This document shows, one piece after another, positions 41,965 to 54,387 of a stretch of DNA of 64,000 bases. Source of the DNA: Gonapodya sp. JEL0774 (taxonomy: Eukaryota; Monoblepharomycota; Monoblepharidomycetes; Monoblepharidales; Gonapodyaceae). The stretch's first letter is position 1; the number at the start of each line of letters is the position of its first letter. A program made the translations under genes and the position numbers. The notes under the pieces were generated by a model that saw only the letters and a list, made by a program, of their open reading frames with translations, searched no databases and was not told where the DNA came from. The DNA lies in the NCBI GenBank assembly GCA_027604505.1, contig JADIIX010000018.1, positions 159,623 to 223,622 of the forward strand, written 5' to 3'.

Positions 41965-42457
41965 TCACGAAAAATTTGACCAACACCCAAAGTGCGTCCT
42001 GCAGGGTAGCAGTGGATCAGCTTCCACCCAGCTCTTCACAGCGTCCAACAAGGCAGGGGCGACGTCCTTCAAGCCCGTACTCTGTGGAGGTGGGTTTACG
42101 GGTTGCAGTTCTAAAGTAAAAATTGTGGCTAGCAATGGAAAACTAAGAATACCAATGACCGGACAATGATAATACCACTCACAGTAACAGCTAGATCTTA
42201 TAATAGCATGCAAAGAAAGGAAACTCACTATTGGCGGACTTGGAAAGCATTGAACAAAAGAACAGTTGTCAGTGTGCAATTTGGGAACAAACAGAAACGC
42301 GAAAAAAAAAGAGTAGAGTATTGTTATACAACACACGGCACAGCGCTCCCAGAAATTTGAATTGCGTGCTGTTGCTGTTATAGATGTTGAGGAATGCGGA
42401 CCATTTGACCGGCTTCGTTCCCTTGATCGGTATGTGAGGATGAGGCGGACCCGACAT
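41965..42457 (-). CDS. Possible small unknown protein
   Basis: Minus strand. A first exon candidate begins MSGPPHPHIPIKGTKPV and continues KWSAFLNIYNSNST to about residue 40. A terminal exon candidate reads STGLKDVAPALLDAVKSWV and ends at 41965. Between them lie T-rich sequence and several possible splice sites, but I could not find one chain with consistent phase. The composition of the two ends looks coding. Family unknown. Confidence 0.35.
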
Positions 42458-43082
42458 GATCCCTGTACAGTACAGTCAACGGACAAATCAACAAAATGAA
42501 AACCCAGGACCTCTTCTTCTACGCCAACGCCACTGGCATGGTTGTCCGCCCCGGTCTCTTCCAACGATGAAGCGCAGGCCATTCATCGGCTAGGTTTTTT
42601 TGTCATTTGGAGATTCTGTCCACCCACCCACACTCCGTTCACATTTCTTTCGCACTCAACTACTCCTGTACCTTCCCCCCACTTCCCAACCCCCTCCAGC
42701 CATCTTCCACCAATTTCTCAATCCCTAGACGCTGCCGCCATCCAGGTAAAATACATAGGCGAATGCACATTGCACCCAGTGCATTAGGCTCCTCTGGCGC
42801 CGGGCTCTGAGGGCCGACTGTGATCCGGGGTAGGGACCTTTAAGAATTACAGAACGGCATAAGACCCTTAGGAGTACAAAGCAGTGTCATCTTTTGGCTG
42901 TGCATGTTATAGGGGCAACTACTAGATATGTATCAGTCAAAGTTGAGAGGATCATTCCTAACATGACGTGGAACGGGGACTGCGCAGAACTAACTTGGTG
43001 GCACAGTGGTCAACCACGGGTCATCCACACCCAAAGTCAACACGATATCGTCAAGCATTTTCCGGGGCAACTGCTATCGACA

Positions 43083-44739
43083 ATGAGCCTGCCGATGTTT
43101 CCTTCGGCGCTCGCTGCATCGGCGAATGCTTCAGGTCAGGCAATCGGGCCGGCATTGACGCGCGAGCTGAAGGCTGGGTTCGCAAAGTGCACTCGAGGTC
43201 GCCCACACCCTTTCGAAAGGGCCAGCCGACGATCGCTCTCCTACGTACGTGGGGCTTCTTTTTCCTCCACAAGTTGCTCGTCTCCCCGGAAAACAGGCGG
43301 GCCGGCCTCTGGTTTTGACCGACAGCATGCCTTGTCCGATTCTTGCCCAAGTCTCTCTCACTGTCGGCGAGCATCAGCCTTGCCTCCTGCATTCTCAGAG
43401 TGGCTTGAGTGGCACAATCATAGTACGACGCAAGATGCGCCCGCGGAGCGATCACGTGTCACCTCTTCCGACCCACCTATCCAACAGCTTGGGGAGCCAG
43501 ACATTGCAGACCCTCTCCTTCACCCTTTCATGAAACATACATCCGTTGACCTACCGCAACACGCTGATATACTTCGTCAGCTGACAGGGTCGAATCCCTT
43601 TGCGGACCTCCCCAATCTCGCTGGTCCTCGACGATCCCAACAAGAGTCGACTCCACGTGGGTCCCAAAGTACCAGTGACGGGATCGAAGAAGAGGCGGAC
43701 AATCTGAGTGCCTTGTTTGAGAAGCTGGAAAGTGGCATCTATCCCAACTCCCAGCCCGAACACGAGTGGCCCTCTCCGCCTCCACAGGATGAGGTATTTG
43801 CACCAGGAATCGCAAAGCGAAAAGACGAACTGTGCGACTCTGAGATGCAAAAACAGTTCAAGGTATGCTTTGAGCGTTGTTGCTACTTGTCACTTTCTAT
43901 TCTTCATTGACTGTGCAAATGTCATGTTCATTTAGCACATCACAATTCCGCCTTCTACACAACCTCTTGCTCGGATGGACACCTTGACCGAAGGTGTCTC
44001 GGCACCCCAACCGGTAGCTCCTCTTGCTTCCCGACTGGTCGCAACGGCGAGCACCGCTGCTGTGACAACGCGACCTGTACCGGATGGGCCTTTGCCGCCC
44101 GCACCGTTTCCCAATGCAACGCCTTTTGGTCGCTCAACTGTAGTTTCACCATTGTCCAGAGTACTGGGTCCGGCAACGCAGCAGACTGTTCCCATTGAAC
44201 AAAGCTCTGCACCTCCAAAGTCGGTCTCTGGGTCCGAGCACCATCCTCCTGCCTCGCAAGAACAACCTGGAGATCACGCTGCCGATCAGCTGAATGATCA
44301 ACCCCCAGCTCCACCATCCTCTGCATCGTCTTCCGCTCCACTCCAACATAATCCACTCTCGCACCCTCGCGACACCCTGCTGGACCTCCTCCAGTTACCA
44401 TCACTTACGCTCCAGGACCGTCAACTTATTTCTTCGGCTCTTTCTGGGCGCTCAACTCGCGTGTGGGAAACTGTGGGAGGATGGGTTGTTTCGAAATATG
44501 CTGGTGCCCTGGCAGCCGAACGGAACCGGCGCACTGCAGCGGCGGAAAGTGAATCTCGACCTCGACCGCAGGCCCGAAAATCCAAAATTAATTACCACAA
44601 GAGGCCTAAAGGAGTTCCCTCGACGTTGGCAACTTTGCTGAAATATCAGGAGATGCAAAAGGCTCGAGAAGATAAAGAGCGAAGAACGACCAGAACGCAC
44701 GACATGGACGATGACCGGTGGGATGATCGGGAAGATTGA
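43083..44739 (+). CDS. Unknown, largely disordered protein with a basic C-terminus
   Basis: Two exons: 43083-43862 and 43936-44739, donor AAG/GTATGC and acceptor TTTAG, phases consistent; about 527 residues. The start at MSLPMFPSALAASAN is one of several possible ATGs in the frame. The body is rich in Ser, Pro, Gln and Thr. The only ordered-looking parts are LSALFEKLESGIYPN, a helical LLDLLQLPSLTLQDRQLISSAL segment, and the basic C-terminal region RPQARKSKINYHKRP to LATLLKYQEMQKARE, which could bind nucleic acid or form a coiled coil. No family recognised. No signal peptide or membrane segment. Confidence 0.6.
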
Positions 44740-45213
44740 TACTCTATGATTGAAGAGGAGCTGTACAGTAATACTTGGGAGAGAACATTTTAAACTGGTA
44801 GCCACAATATATTATATATATGTAATAGCTACATCCTTCCCGTGGCCGAAGTGGCGGTGTCTGTGTTCCTCATACTTTGGCCTTCAATCAACATCCACAG
44901 CTCAAATTTCCAGACTTTCAAGCAAGATCTACATCGCCATTCACTGATGGCGCCGATCCGTGTAAATCAGTACGCGCGGGATGTGATCAAGGTTCGTTGT
45001 ATGGATAGGAAGACTTTCGCATCCCGCATCCGGAAGGGGAATTGACAGATTCCATCGCCCTCCTCTCCATCACGTCGCTTTCAAAATTTTTGTGTTGGAT
45101 GAACGGAAATTGCGATCGTGATCACAGGCTTGGTGAGTTGATGATCTCCAAAGGTCGTGTGGGGCACGGAAAAGGCAAACTGAACGGTCGGGGTTTCTTT
45201 TACTCTTGTCCAG
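44740..45213. other. Region upstream of a Zn2Cys6 gene, 5' exon not resolved
   Basis: Short open frames (for example MAEVAVSVFLILWPS at 44842) have no clear function. The first exon of the downstream zinc-cluster gene should lie here and end in TG before a donor, since the next exon supplies the last base of a Cys codon. The best donor is CTTG/GTGAGT at about 45130, but the frame before it contains a stop. Confidence 0.4.
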
Positions 45214-46218
45214 CAAGCGATGCCAGGAAAAGAAAACAAGGTTAGTGAGGTTCTGAGAGGCGGGTGGTCTTGATCCGAGGTGATTGATTATCATTGGATA
45301 CAATCGGACCTGACGGACCGATTGTTCTGGCAGATGCAACGGTGGCACTCCAAGTTGCTCCAACTGTCTCACTAAGGATGCTCTCTGTGATTATAGCTGG
45401 GTGCCTCGAAAGAGAGGTCCTCCGCCAGGTTGGAAGAAAAGGTGGGTGTCTCCGCGCCAAGCAATATTGGTCGGAATCGCCGAAGAGTAATTCACACTTG
45501 AAACAGCCCTGCCCGGCTAGCTGCTCAACCTGAGCTATTTGTGTCCGAAAATGATATGGACTACACCGACAAACCAAGACGGAAATGTCGAAATCTTCGA
45601 AAACGGGTGGAGTCATGTCCACAAACACCAGAAACGCGGGAGTGGGAGCATACGGCTGAATTCGGCAAACCTCTTTCTTCATCTCACCATTCTCCACTGG
45701 TCAATGCAATGGCGGTGACACCTGCAACGGTCATAGAACCTTCGGAACTGCTCGAAAATGGAGTTGACGGATCAATGCCGTTTTTGGATGAGGCATTGTC
45801 TTGGACCGATGCCGCTCCGAATTTATTGGAAGGAAGAGCTTGTTTCAAATCTCCTTCGCCTGAGGTTCCCAATCCCAATCTGGATATCGCCTTCAGCCAC
45901 GAGGCATTTTCCATCACTGAGGTCCCGCAATACGCCATGTTGCTGCCATGCTATGACTTTGTCACTGTCACGGGCATTCTTCCACCGCTTCCGGAGGTAG
46001 CATCAAACTGGACCTCTCCAGCATTGAGTTTCTCCCCCAACTTCCCCTTTCCCCCTACGATGTCAATCTCAATTCCACACGTTTCTCACAATAGTGAGAT
46101 TGTTTACACCTCTACGATGGAATCTCCAAACAGTTTTGAAGACCTCCCCGTATCCAATTTTGAATCGGAAGAACTCTCGGCTTTTGCCGCAAATCAATAT
46201 CTTGTAGACGATATTTGA
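45214..46218 (+). CDS. Zn2Cys6 transcription factor (5' end unresolved)
   Basis: Exons 45214-45240, 45334-45441 and 45507-46218 join in phase. The first two give KRCQEKKTRCNGGTPSC then SNCLTKDALCDY, the zinc cluster from its second Cys onward, with spacing x6, x5, x2, x6. The first Cys must come from an upstream exon that I could not fix. WVPRKRGPPPGWKK is the basic linker found after such clusters. The rest (about 237 residues) is Ser/Pro/Glu-rich without the large fungal-specific middle domain, so this is a short-form regulator. Targets unknown. It lies upstream of and in the same orientation as the HMG-CoA reductase sequence. Confidence 0.75.
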
Positions 46219-46860
46219 CCCTTTTATGTTTCCTTCAAAATTTTGTTATTTACCGTAATCGTGTTTCCTGTTTCGTAATGTTTTGAGCCATCGATGACGT
46301 CATAGCTGTTTCCCTCTGAACACAAAATAATCACACTCCAATTGAGATCAAGAAAAAATATGCTCGCGGCCCACACCGACTCCTCTACACGCAACATTGC
46401 ACGTGAGCTTCCACAGGCTGCAGAGGCCGAAAAACTCTAAGAAACTGCAGGAACGGGTCGTCTGATGCCATGGTTGGCCTCGCTTTGTCAACGAAAAGGC
46501 CAGAAGCAGTCCCATCTCCGCGGACACTACCTGAGTGCAATCTTCCGAAACTCCCTCGTGGAAAGGGGGATGAAGCTGGCTATCGACCTTGAACGTATTT
46601 GGAACACCCTGATCATGTTCATCTTTTCTTTTTTTGGACAGACTACAGTCAAGATTTAGCTGCGCAAAGGAGAAAGTCCGTGGAAATGGGTACTGGGGCA
46701 ATTCGTGAGAATCATTCTGGAAGGTGTGGTATTTAAATGTGAAGTGATATGATTCGGCGTTTACCCAATTGGATCAGTCGAACACATTGGCCGATACTCG
46801 ATTGACTCCAATTTGACAAAGGGAAATATAGAAGGTACGCACTAGCAGTTAAGAATTTTG
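46219..46860. other. Region upstream of the HMG-CoA reductase sequence
   Basis: About 640 bases. The N-terminal exons of the reductase should lie here but I could not join any with confidence. A frame at 46465-46659 (MPWLASLCQRKGQKQSH) has no family match that I can see. Confidence 0.35.
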
Positions 46861-48644
46861 TTAGATTGCGAATCTCGAGAAAGGTGTGCGTGCTTCCTGT
46901 TTCAGGATTTGCGGGTTGCATACAAGTTCCCCTTGGAATTGCAGGGCCAATCCTGGTAAGGGGGGAAAAAATGAAGGTAGAAGGAGAGTACTTTTATGTC
47001 CCAATGGCCAGTGAGTTTGACATAACGATCCAGATCGTGATCGATTCTTGACACCGTACTCGGACCTTTCAGCTTCGGAATGAACGTTGGTTGCATCATT
47101 CAATAGGGGAATGCGTCTCAGGAGGGAAGCTGGTGGCATCAAGACAACAGTTATCGGTACGATGACAAATGTCTGCTCTCAATTCATAATATCATCCGAC
47201 AGATGACGCAATGCAGGGTGCTCCATGCTTTGTTTTTGCAGACGCTCGCGATGCTCGTCAGTTTGGCTTATGGGTGGAAGAGAACTTTGCAAAGATCAAG
47301 GAGAAGGCAAAGGAGACCACGAAGACCGGGAAGCTGTTGCGGATCGAGCAGTGCGTCCAGCATCGTAAGAGTACCACACGGCTGTTTTACAACACATGAT
47401 TCCAGGTATGCCCTCAGCAAGATAACGTGGTTTCGCTTTGACTACCGTACTGGAGGTGGATAGTCTGAATTTCGTGAATCCGCTTCTGTTACTTACACGT
47501 TCTCCTTCAACTTAGACGCGGCGGGGCAGAACATGGTTTCTAAAGTATGCAGGAGGTATTGAGCCCCGTTTTTAAGCGCAACGGCTCATGGTTCTTCGCC
47601 AGGCTACACGGGCAGCTTGTTCGTGGATTCTTTCGCAGAATCCACAAGGGATCGTGAATTTCACTCTTGCAGCGGCAATGGACACGGACAAAAAGCACAG
47701 GTGAGATCACCGCTATTCCTACTTCTGCCTTATTTGATTTCAGATCACACTCGGTGCAGTCATTTGAACACTCATCACACGCGAGGGAAGGGGTATGTTA
47801 TTGGTGATAAAACAGTTCAGTCCTCCATCGAAAAACCAGATTGCATTGTTTTTCTAGTGTGGTCGTAGAATGTACCATTCCTTCGCGTCTCTTTGAGAAT
47901 ATCATACGTGCCAAACCGGAGGCCATGTTCTACCAGGTGCATATGCAGAACGGTGCTCACTCTCAGCCGTCATACACACTCTCACATTCAGCCCCTCTAA
48001 CAATCAAAGAGCGACAACTCTCCAGCCTCGGTGCGCTTTTATCTCAATCCGTGTCCAACGGATCCCACATTGCTAATGGTGTAGCGGCGGTGTTCTTGGC
48101 CACGGGACAAGATGTTGCGAACGTCGCCGAATCCAGCGCCGGATACTCATACTCGGAGATACTACCAAATGGAGACTACTACTTTTCCCTGACAATTACA
48201 TCTTTGATCGTGGTAACGTATGGGTAAGTAGGACTAGTTCCCGTGTTTACCATGGGGTTGCGGGTGGTATCTTGGGATGTTGCCATTTGTCGCCGGCATA
48301 TGATGGTGCACTTTTGAATCATGCAGGGGAGGTACTTCTCTCCCGTGCCAGCGCGAAGCTCTCTCTATGATGGATTGCTACGGATATGGCAAGGTTTGTG
48401 AGTGCGATGATCCGTCAAGTATTTTGTAAAACCGACACAGAACCTCTGAATGCAGGCCTGCAAATTTGCTGGGATCGTCTGCGCAGTCCCTTTGTGCGGG
48501 GAACTTTCGTTGGCGAGTGCGGTTGTCGCGGACGAATGTGGGTGCACATATAGTTGTTTTTTGTCGCCCTTTCCTTTTGCCCGACGATCAATATTTTCAG
48601 GGGTTTCATCACATGACGAGTACGCAAGGAATCGCAAGGGATGA
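46861..48644 (+). pseudogene. HMG-CoA reductase catalytic domain with an in-frame stop
   Basis: A chain of short exons gives almost the whole catalytic domain: CIQVPLGIAGPI, YFYVPMAT, LVASFNRGMRL, EAGGIKTTVI, QFGLWVEENFAKIKEKAK, TKTGKLLRIEQ, WFRFDYRTGDAAGQNMVSK, and SWILSQNPQGIVNFTLAA. It goes on with HTRGK, VVVECTIPSRLF, NGSHIANGVAAVFLATGQD, VANVAESSAG, GGTSLPCQREAL and GELSLASAVVADEW, ending at SSHDEYARNRKG. All later junctions are GT-AG. In the exon after PMA the frame reads TSE-stop-TLVAS, where the family has TEG: the Gly codon GGA is TGA. So the catalytic Glu is followed directly by a stop. No N-terminal membrane domain was found. It is either a young pseudogene or carries a sequencing error. 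HMG-CoA reductase makes mevalonate for sterols and isoprenoids. Confidence 0.75.
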
Positions 48645-49247
48645 ATGTCGCTGTTTCGTATGGAACTGTGAATTAGTGGGAGATGCGGGGGATTTCACTT
48701 TTGGTACTCACTTGGAGACATATTTTTGCGACATTCAACATTCGTATTATAGTAGCTCCGTTTTTCGAATTGCACATAATAACTGAGAATAAAGCAGCTG
48801 GAAGTTTGACGCAAACAGAAATGTGATCGGCGCTTGATCGTCCCAGTACTCCAACATCCACTAAAAGAAAAATCTGCAAATCTTTGCCCCACAGATCATG
48901 ATGAGTGTGAAGTCTTTCCCAGGTTCCGCATGAACTCACGGGCTCCGGGTCCTCAGTGAGGATCACTATGTGATACAGGATGAGCTCGGCACATACAGTG
49001 TATAGTTGTCGACAAAGAGTTATCCAATACTATTCGAGCTCAATAATTTTGGGTCCCAATGACTTTCTAGACGTTCTCTGGGATCAATTCCGCTTGGGTG
49101 TTCATGATTTCATTTATACGGCGGTTGTAGGGAAAAGCGAGTTCATGCGAGCGGGAGCTTTCGAAAACCAATCCCCACAGCCAGCACATGCACGTGCAGT
49201 AACTCAACGACGAAAATTTCTCGTTTTGCGAAGGGTCAAGCTGAATT
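48645..49247. other. Intergenic region
   Basis: About 600 bases between the reductase sequence and the next plus-strand gene. No frame with a recognisable motif on either strand. Confidence 0.4.
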
Positions 49248-52200
49248 ATGAGCGAAGCAAGCTCGACGCTCGAGACGACGACGACCTCGTCTCCGTCTCC
49301 GCGTGTCGGAATTTATGGCACACAGGAATCGACCTTGTCCGTGCCGTTCGTCGTGGTGATGCTCCTGCTGCTCTCTGCTGTCATAATCGCAGTTCTATCC
49401 ATCTGTGGCTCCTGGATGCTTTGGCGAAAACGGCGTGGTCTCTCGGTTTGCACACTGGAAGCATGGTGGGGTCCAGGTGCGGTGGAATCTTCGTTTGTAA
49501 GACGGTGGTTTCCAGAAGCGTACAGGAAACGATCCAGGAAACAAAGCAGACCTAGGAGCTCCCACGCCGGTGGTGGTGTTGGTGTCGAGGGATCTGTAGG
49601 CTCAGTGGAACGCGGATCACGAGGAGATGTAGTCGATAGCGAATCCGAACAAGCACCTCCCGCATATCCTCTGCTGGACATTGTCCCAGTACCTGCACTT
49701 GCACCGTCTTCAGAGCCAGCACCTCTTCCTGAAATGGAAGTAGCTGCTTCCCCACTTCCAAACCACTCGACCACCAACGCTCGCCTCCCTTCCTCCACAT
49801 CCGTCGCTTCGAGCTTGCTCAGCCTCACACGAGGTGTGGGTAGCGTGGGCGATAGGGCACGGAGAGGGCACAATCCTGAGCCATCTGAACCGAGCGCGGA
49901 GCTCGAGCGCCCATCATCACCCACACTTTCAACAATTTCCTCCTCATCAGATTCTTCTTCAGCGTCTGGGGACCGGCATTCAGATCAGAATTACCCTCCC
50001 GCACCCACCATGCTCTCTTTCATCAATCCCCCGACAATTCCTTCCACTTCTCCGTTGTTGGACCCCGTTATGCACTCGCAGCGTGAATTGGACGATACCA
50101 TCATTGCGGCAGCGGCAGAAGGGGATTTGTACACGGCCAAGAGCAAAGAACAGGAGGCAGTGGAGGAAGGCATTGAAGGCTGGATGGGGCGGCATCCCCG
50201 GTGAGTTCATTCACTTACAGAGTCATCCGTGATGTGAAGCTATCGCGAGGATGCCGAGAGCCTTGACAGCAGATCACAAGGTGACACACACTAACTAGTG
50301 ACATTGCCATTATGTCGCCTATTCTCAGAGGCCCCCAGTTCGCGCGTTACCTTTCCCTCCTCCGTCCCGCCAGCACCCCTCCATCCACGCCAACCACCGC
50401 CTCCCACCTTCCACCCGCCCTCAACCTCTCCCACCCCGTCGACCTCGACCCCCCGGAGCACATAGTACTCACTAGACTGTCTCAACGGCTTCATCCTGGC
50501 GGTGCCGCTAGGCCCAACCAAGGGTGGTCGGGTGTCACGATTCACGACGGGGCTAATGTGGTCTTTCGCAAGTGGGATGCAGCAAGAAGTGCCGTTGGGG
50601 ATGTGGAGATTGTTCCGGAGAGTTGGCTCAATTCAAACCTCAATCTCAACCTGCAAGCGACTCAGGGTAACACTCACGGTCTCGGGAGCACGAGTACAAA
50701 CACGAACGCAGATCAGCAGAGCCTTGGTCAAGACAAGGGTGATGTTCACTTTTCGGTGCTCATATCAGAAATCGGCCCGCAGCGGTTGATTGATGTGTTG
50801 CGTGCTCGCATTTCAAGTGCGGACCCTCCAACGTCCAGAGAAGCGTCAGGCACATGGACAAGAGAAGATAGTGTAGCTGCAGCAGCTGCGGCGGCGGCAA
50901 GAGCTGCAGCTCGGGCAGCGGGAATCTCCACCGCGCCGCAGGGTGAGCGAAAAGTCGGAGAGACATTTCCGGTCGCGGAAGAGTGGTTCCCGTCCGCTCC
51001 ATCTTCAACAATTGTACCAGCACCGCATATAACCCCAGCGCAACCCAATAGCTCTGTCGATACGTTGGTCGCCACTAGCCCGACTACGGAACCTCATTCT
51101 TCCCCCCCCACCGAACACCACCCAGCCGCCATGTCTGCTCAAGATGAAGTCAGTGACGAGCCAGAACCGGGAGCGGGTGGTGCCGCACCAAGACCGCGTG
51201 GACCTGCGGGTATGTTGAGAATGGCACAGCAAGTGGCGTCACGTCAGAACGGGGCACCAGGAAGTGCAGGGACAGGGCAAGCACAAGCGCAAAATGGTAT
51301 AGGTGGGCCTTCGGAAACGCCTGCCTCCTCTTCCCCCTCACTCTCTTCAGCGGGTCGCCCTGCAACGTCGTCCCTTCTCGCGGCACTTGCGGTCGCGGTG
51401 ACCACTCCATCAGTCCCTGGTGCATCGAGGTCGGACGACGGTGACGCTGCCTTGGCGATGCAGCTGCAGAGGGAGGAGCTAACACGGCTAATGGGGTCTG
51501 CAGGCTTTGCCGGAGCAGTTGCTCGTGATAGGGAGGAAAGAGCAAGGCAGATGAAAGACGTGAAGGTCAAGTTTCCTCATCCAGTACATGTTGCGGTAGG
51601 GCTGGCGACGAGGTAGGTTATCGTACCTCTAGTGGAAGAAATCAGTTGATCGCAACCATTCTCCTCAACCCTTTGCAGACCTTTCCCCCCCTTCCTCCTC
51701 CCTGGCCGCTTCCCAGACTCCGTTGCTCTCATTGCTGACCGTGCAGGAAACCTGGCAATCCGTGTGTGCCAGTCCACCATCTCTTACGAGCATGCACAGG
51801 CCGCACGTGCTCGCCGCAAAGAGCACAGGCGAAAACATAAGACATCCGGCACGGCACCGCTCCACAGAGCCGGCTCGAGCACTGCACCTGTAGCGGGAGA
51901 GGAGCGACAGACGTACCAGCGGCGAATGAGCGACGTGGCTCGGCGGGGGGACTCGAGAGGGCCGGTTTCGCGAGGGGTTGACACCGTGATTTCGATGTTA
52001 GGAGGCAGGACAAAAGGCGGTCACACGACTTGGGCTGATGTGATGATCGATCGAGGATGGGACCCGAATGTGGAACCGGATATGAGTTTGCCAGCGGAGC
52101 GACATCTAGCTGGGACAATTTTCGGGACGATTGTTCAGAGAGCGATGGGAAGGCCGCGCAGCAACAGTGAAGCTAGTAGAGCGACGTCCGCAACTGTGGA

Positions 52201-53263
52201 GACGGGTCTTGTGTTGTCGGGCCTGAACGAGGGCCGGCACAGTCCTGGACCACGAGCGCCCATTGCTCGTACCGTTTCGTGGAATCGAACCTCGCGAACG
52301 CCATTAAGTTTGGCAGCTATCGCAGATGATGGGGACAACGATACCATCCCAACTACCCCAACCACCCCTTCGCCACCCATCAATGACGACGACTCGGACG
52401 ACTCCCTGTGGGAGAGGGATGACGATGACTTCGATTTGGGCAGGGAGACAGTTTTGCACCCCACCGAGTTGTATGGTGAGCGTGAGAACCGTCACCACCA
52501 TGGACACCGTCGTAGCTCGAGCCATCGCACCAAGTTGGTTCCGGTGCCTTACAATATCGGCCCAGGTGATGTTTTGGGTTGCGGCTTCAAGCGAGGACAC
52601 GGAGTATACTTCACGTTGAATGGAATGAGGATACCGTTGCCTTTAACGACTCGCAAAAGGATCATACCACTCCCACCAGAGCAGGAGACGGCGAGGCGCA
52701 AGTTTAACATTGCATTTGCTCGTAAGCCGTCGCACGGCATTACCCATCATAAAAGGGAAAGTGTCGCGAGTTTGCGCACAATCCCAGAAAAGGGTAAAGG
52801 CGGCGCTCCTGCAGGGAGACCAAGTGATTCAGACGAAGCGGACCCGACACTTGAGCGGCCACCTGTTCCAATCACCAGTCGGAGTGCTGTGTCACAACAA
52901 TCGTTGGCTACTGTCGATACAAAAGGTACCACGGAGGATCTAGACCCAAAGAGAGAGGTGATCGTGGACGAGGCAGGGTGGCTGATGCCAGAGTGGTGCA
53001 GGGAGCCATTCTCATTGAGGGGCCGGGGCGGGCTGTACGCGATTGTTGGTGCAGATGGACCCGCGCAACTTTTGGTGCTGGCTCCTGGAGATAACGAGCA
53101 CATTGGCGCTCAACAGAGCGGGATCGGCCCGGAAGGTGTGGTTAGAGGCTTGGGTATGCGCAGTGAGGACGAAGTAGATATGAGATACGCTCAATTTCGA
53201 CCGGGCATGGGGATGGATGTGCAGCTGCCTCCGGTACCACCAGATTACAATGTGAACATTTGA
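49248..53263 (+). CDS. Single-pass membrane SPRY-domain protein A (Ssh4/Ear1-like architecture)
   Basis: Three exons: 49248-50200, 50329-51612, 51679-53263; 1273 residues, phases consistent. A short Ser/Thr-rich N-terminus precedes one membrane helix (VPFVVVMLLLLSAVIIAVLS, then basic WRKRRG), followed by disordered sequence. The SPRY domain is in pieces split by long low-complexity insertions: GWSGVTIHDGANVVF; VHVAVGLATRPFPPFLLPG (crossing the exon 2/3 junction, about residue 745); GPGDVLGCGFKRGHGVYFTLNG (about 1040); and GLYAIVGADGPAQLLVL near the end. An Ala-rich run lies near residue 500. Yeast Ssh4 and Ear1, with a membrane helix then SPRY, recruit the ubiquitin ligase Rsp5 to vacuolar and endosomal cargo. 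That role here is inference. A short proline-tyrosine motif (PPAY, about residue 145) could bind the ligase WW domains. Confidence 0.82.
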
Positions 53264-53389
53264 TCATTAGACAGTTGATTAGGTATTTAAGGAATTTGTA
53301 TAGAGTATTACTACTGGTACTTGCATGCACTTTTGGAAATAATGAGTAAAACCCCGACGACCATTTGTGGATATTGTCCCGAGTTTGGA

Positions 53390-54221
53390 TCAACCGACGA
53401 GTCTGTGATACCGAGGCAAAACGTCGCTCAAATGTGCTAGGTGGCGCCGGTGTGCATCAATATCGTGGGCAGGAGTCTGGTGCAGATGACATTGGAGAGG
53501 AACGCGGAATGTTGGAACAGAGGTTCTACTTGGACCCAGCAACATTCTCCCGACACTCAAAACTCACCTTCCCAGGGACCTTATGTCGCATTCCACCCCT
53601 ACATACTGTTCCTTCCTCCACAATGCCACCGACCTTGGTCCCAGAAGTGATGATGCAACGGTCTTCGACTCGTGCATCTGGTAGAACGCACGCTCTCGGT
53701 TCCAAATGGCAGTACGAGCCGATCGACGAATAAATTGCTGGAAATAAAGAGTAACCAAGAAACACCTGGAGTGATTTGTTCTTGGGATTGTTCTCAAATC
53801 TCGAAATCACCTGTCCCGACTTCGACGAGGTTCCCGGATCCGATCGTCAGCGCCCCTTCCCAGCATTCAACTCTGGTACCCTCCTCAAAGATGTTTTCAT
53901 CCCCTACGATAATTCGAGAGCCTGGATGGGCGATGAATGTTACGAGAGGGTGAAGTACTTTGTACGAGTGAAGCGATCATGGTGGCAGAGAGAGCGATTC
54001 AGGATTGATTGGCAATAAACAGAACATGCAGCGAGTGGTAAGGACTAGACATTTATTGTGTGCAGAAAGCGAACTCGCTTACCATTCCCCATGCCCAAAT
54101 CAATATCCCCTGTAAGGGGAGGAGACGGATGCGAGAGGGGAGGTTGACACACGATTGAGCTCCTCTGATTCGTGGAGACGAGGGTTCCGGAGCTTCGAAC
54201 GGGAACGAGCTGACCCGACAT
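53390..54221 (-). CDS. DCTN6: Dynactin subunit 6 (p27)
   Basis: Four exons on the minus strand: 54221-54083, 53957-53811, 53737-53568, 53476-53390; 180 residues, the usual length. The N-terminus is MSGQLVPVRSSGTLVS with SSIVCQPPLS. Then come hexad-type beta-helix turns: VTFIAHPGSRIIVGDENIFE, LTIGSGNLVEVG, SSIGSYCHLEPRACVLPDAR and CIITSGTKVGG. A typical end follows: EEGTVCRGGMRHK, then LAHLSDVLPRYHRL. The left-handed beta-helix p27/p25 pair caps the pointed end of the dynactin shoulder-filament complex and links dynein to membrane cargo. All splice phases agree. It is divergent from the selenocysteine lyase gene with only 166 bases between the ATGs. Confidence 0.88.
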
Positions 54222-54387
54222 TATTCTCAAATAGAAACGCTGTTTCGTTTGTTGGTTTTGTTCCAATACCGTGCATGATTGTCCGGGAATGGGCCATACT
54301 CCTCAGCAATACGTTGAACAATCCGAGAGATAATTTTAGCTCGCGAGTGCACTGGTTTATTGCACCTTCGAGGGATCCCTTCAGGTC
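54222..54387. promoter_or_regulatory. Compact divergent promoter of DCTN6 and the selenocysteine lyase gene
   Basis: Only 166 bases separate the two start codons, so any promoter elements and 5' UTRs are shared or overlapping. No TATA box stands out. Confidence 0.5.

Noticed and set aside
46348-46701. 117-codon minus-strand frame upstream of the HMG-CoA reductase sequence
   Set aside because: No motif, no splice-consistent extension, and composition like the surrounding intergenic DNA.
50312-50331. ATG at 50312 as the start of a separate gene
   Set aside because: An acceptor (TTCTCAG) at 50328 joins the preceding membrane-helix exon in phase, and the paralogue at 58098-62075 has the same helix-then-SPRY order, so one gene is more likely.
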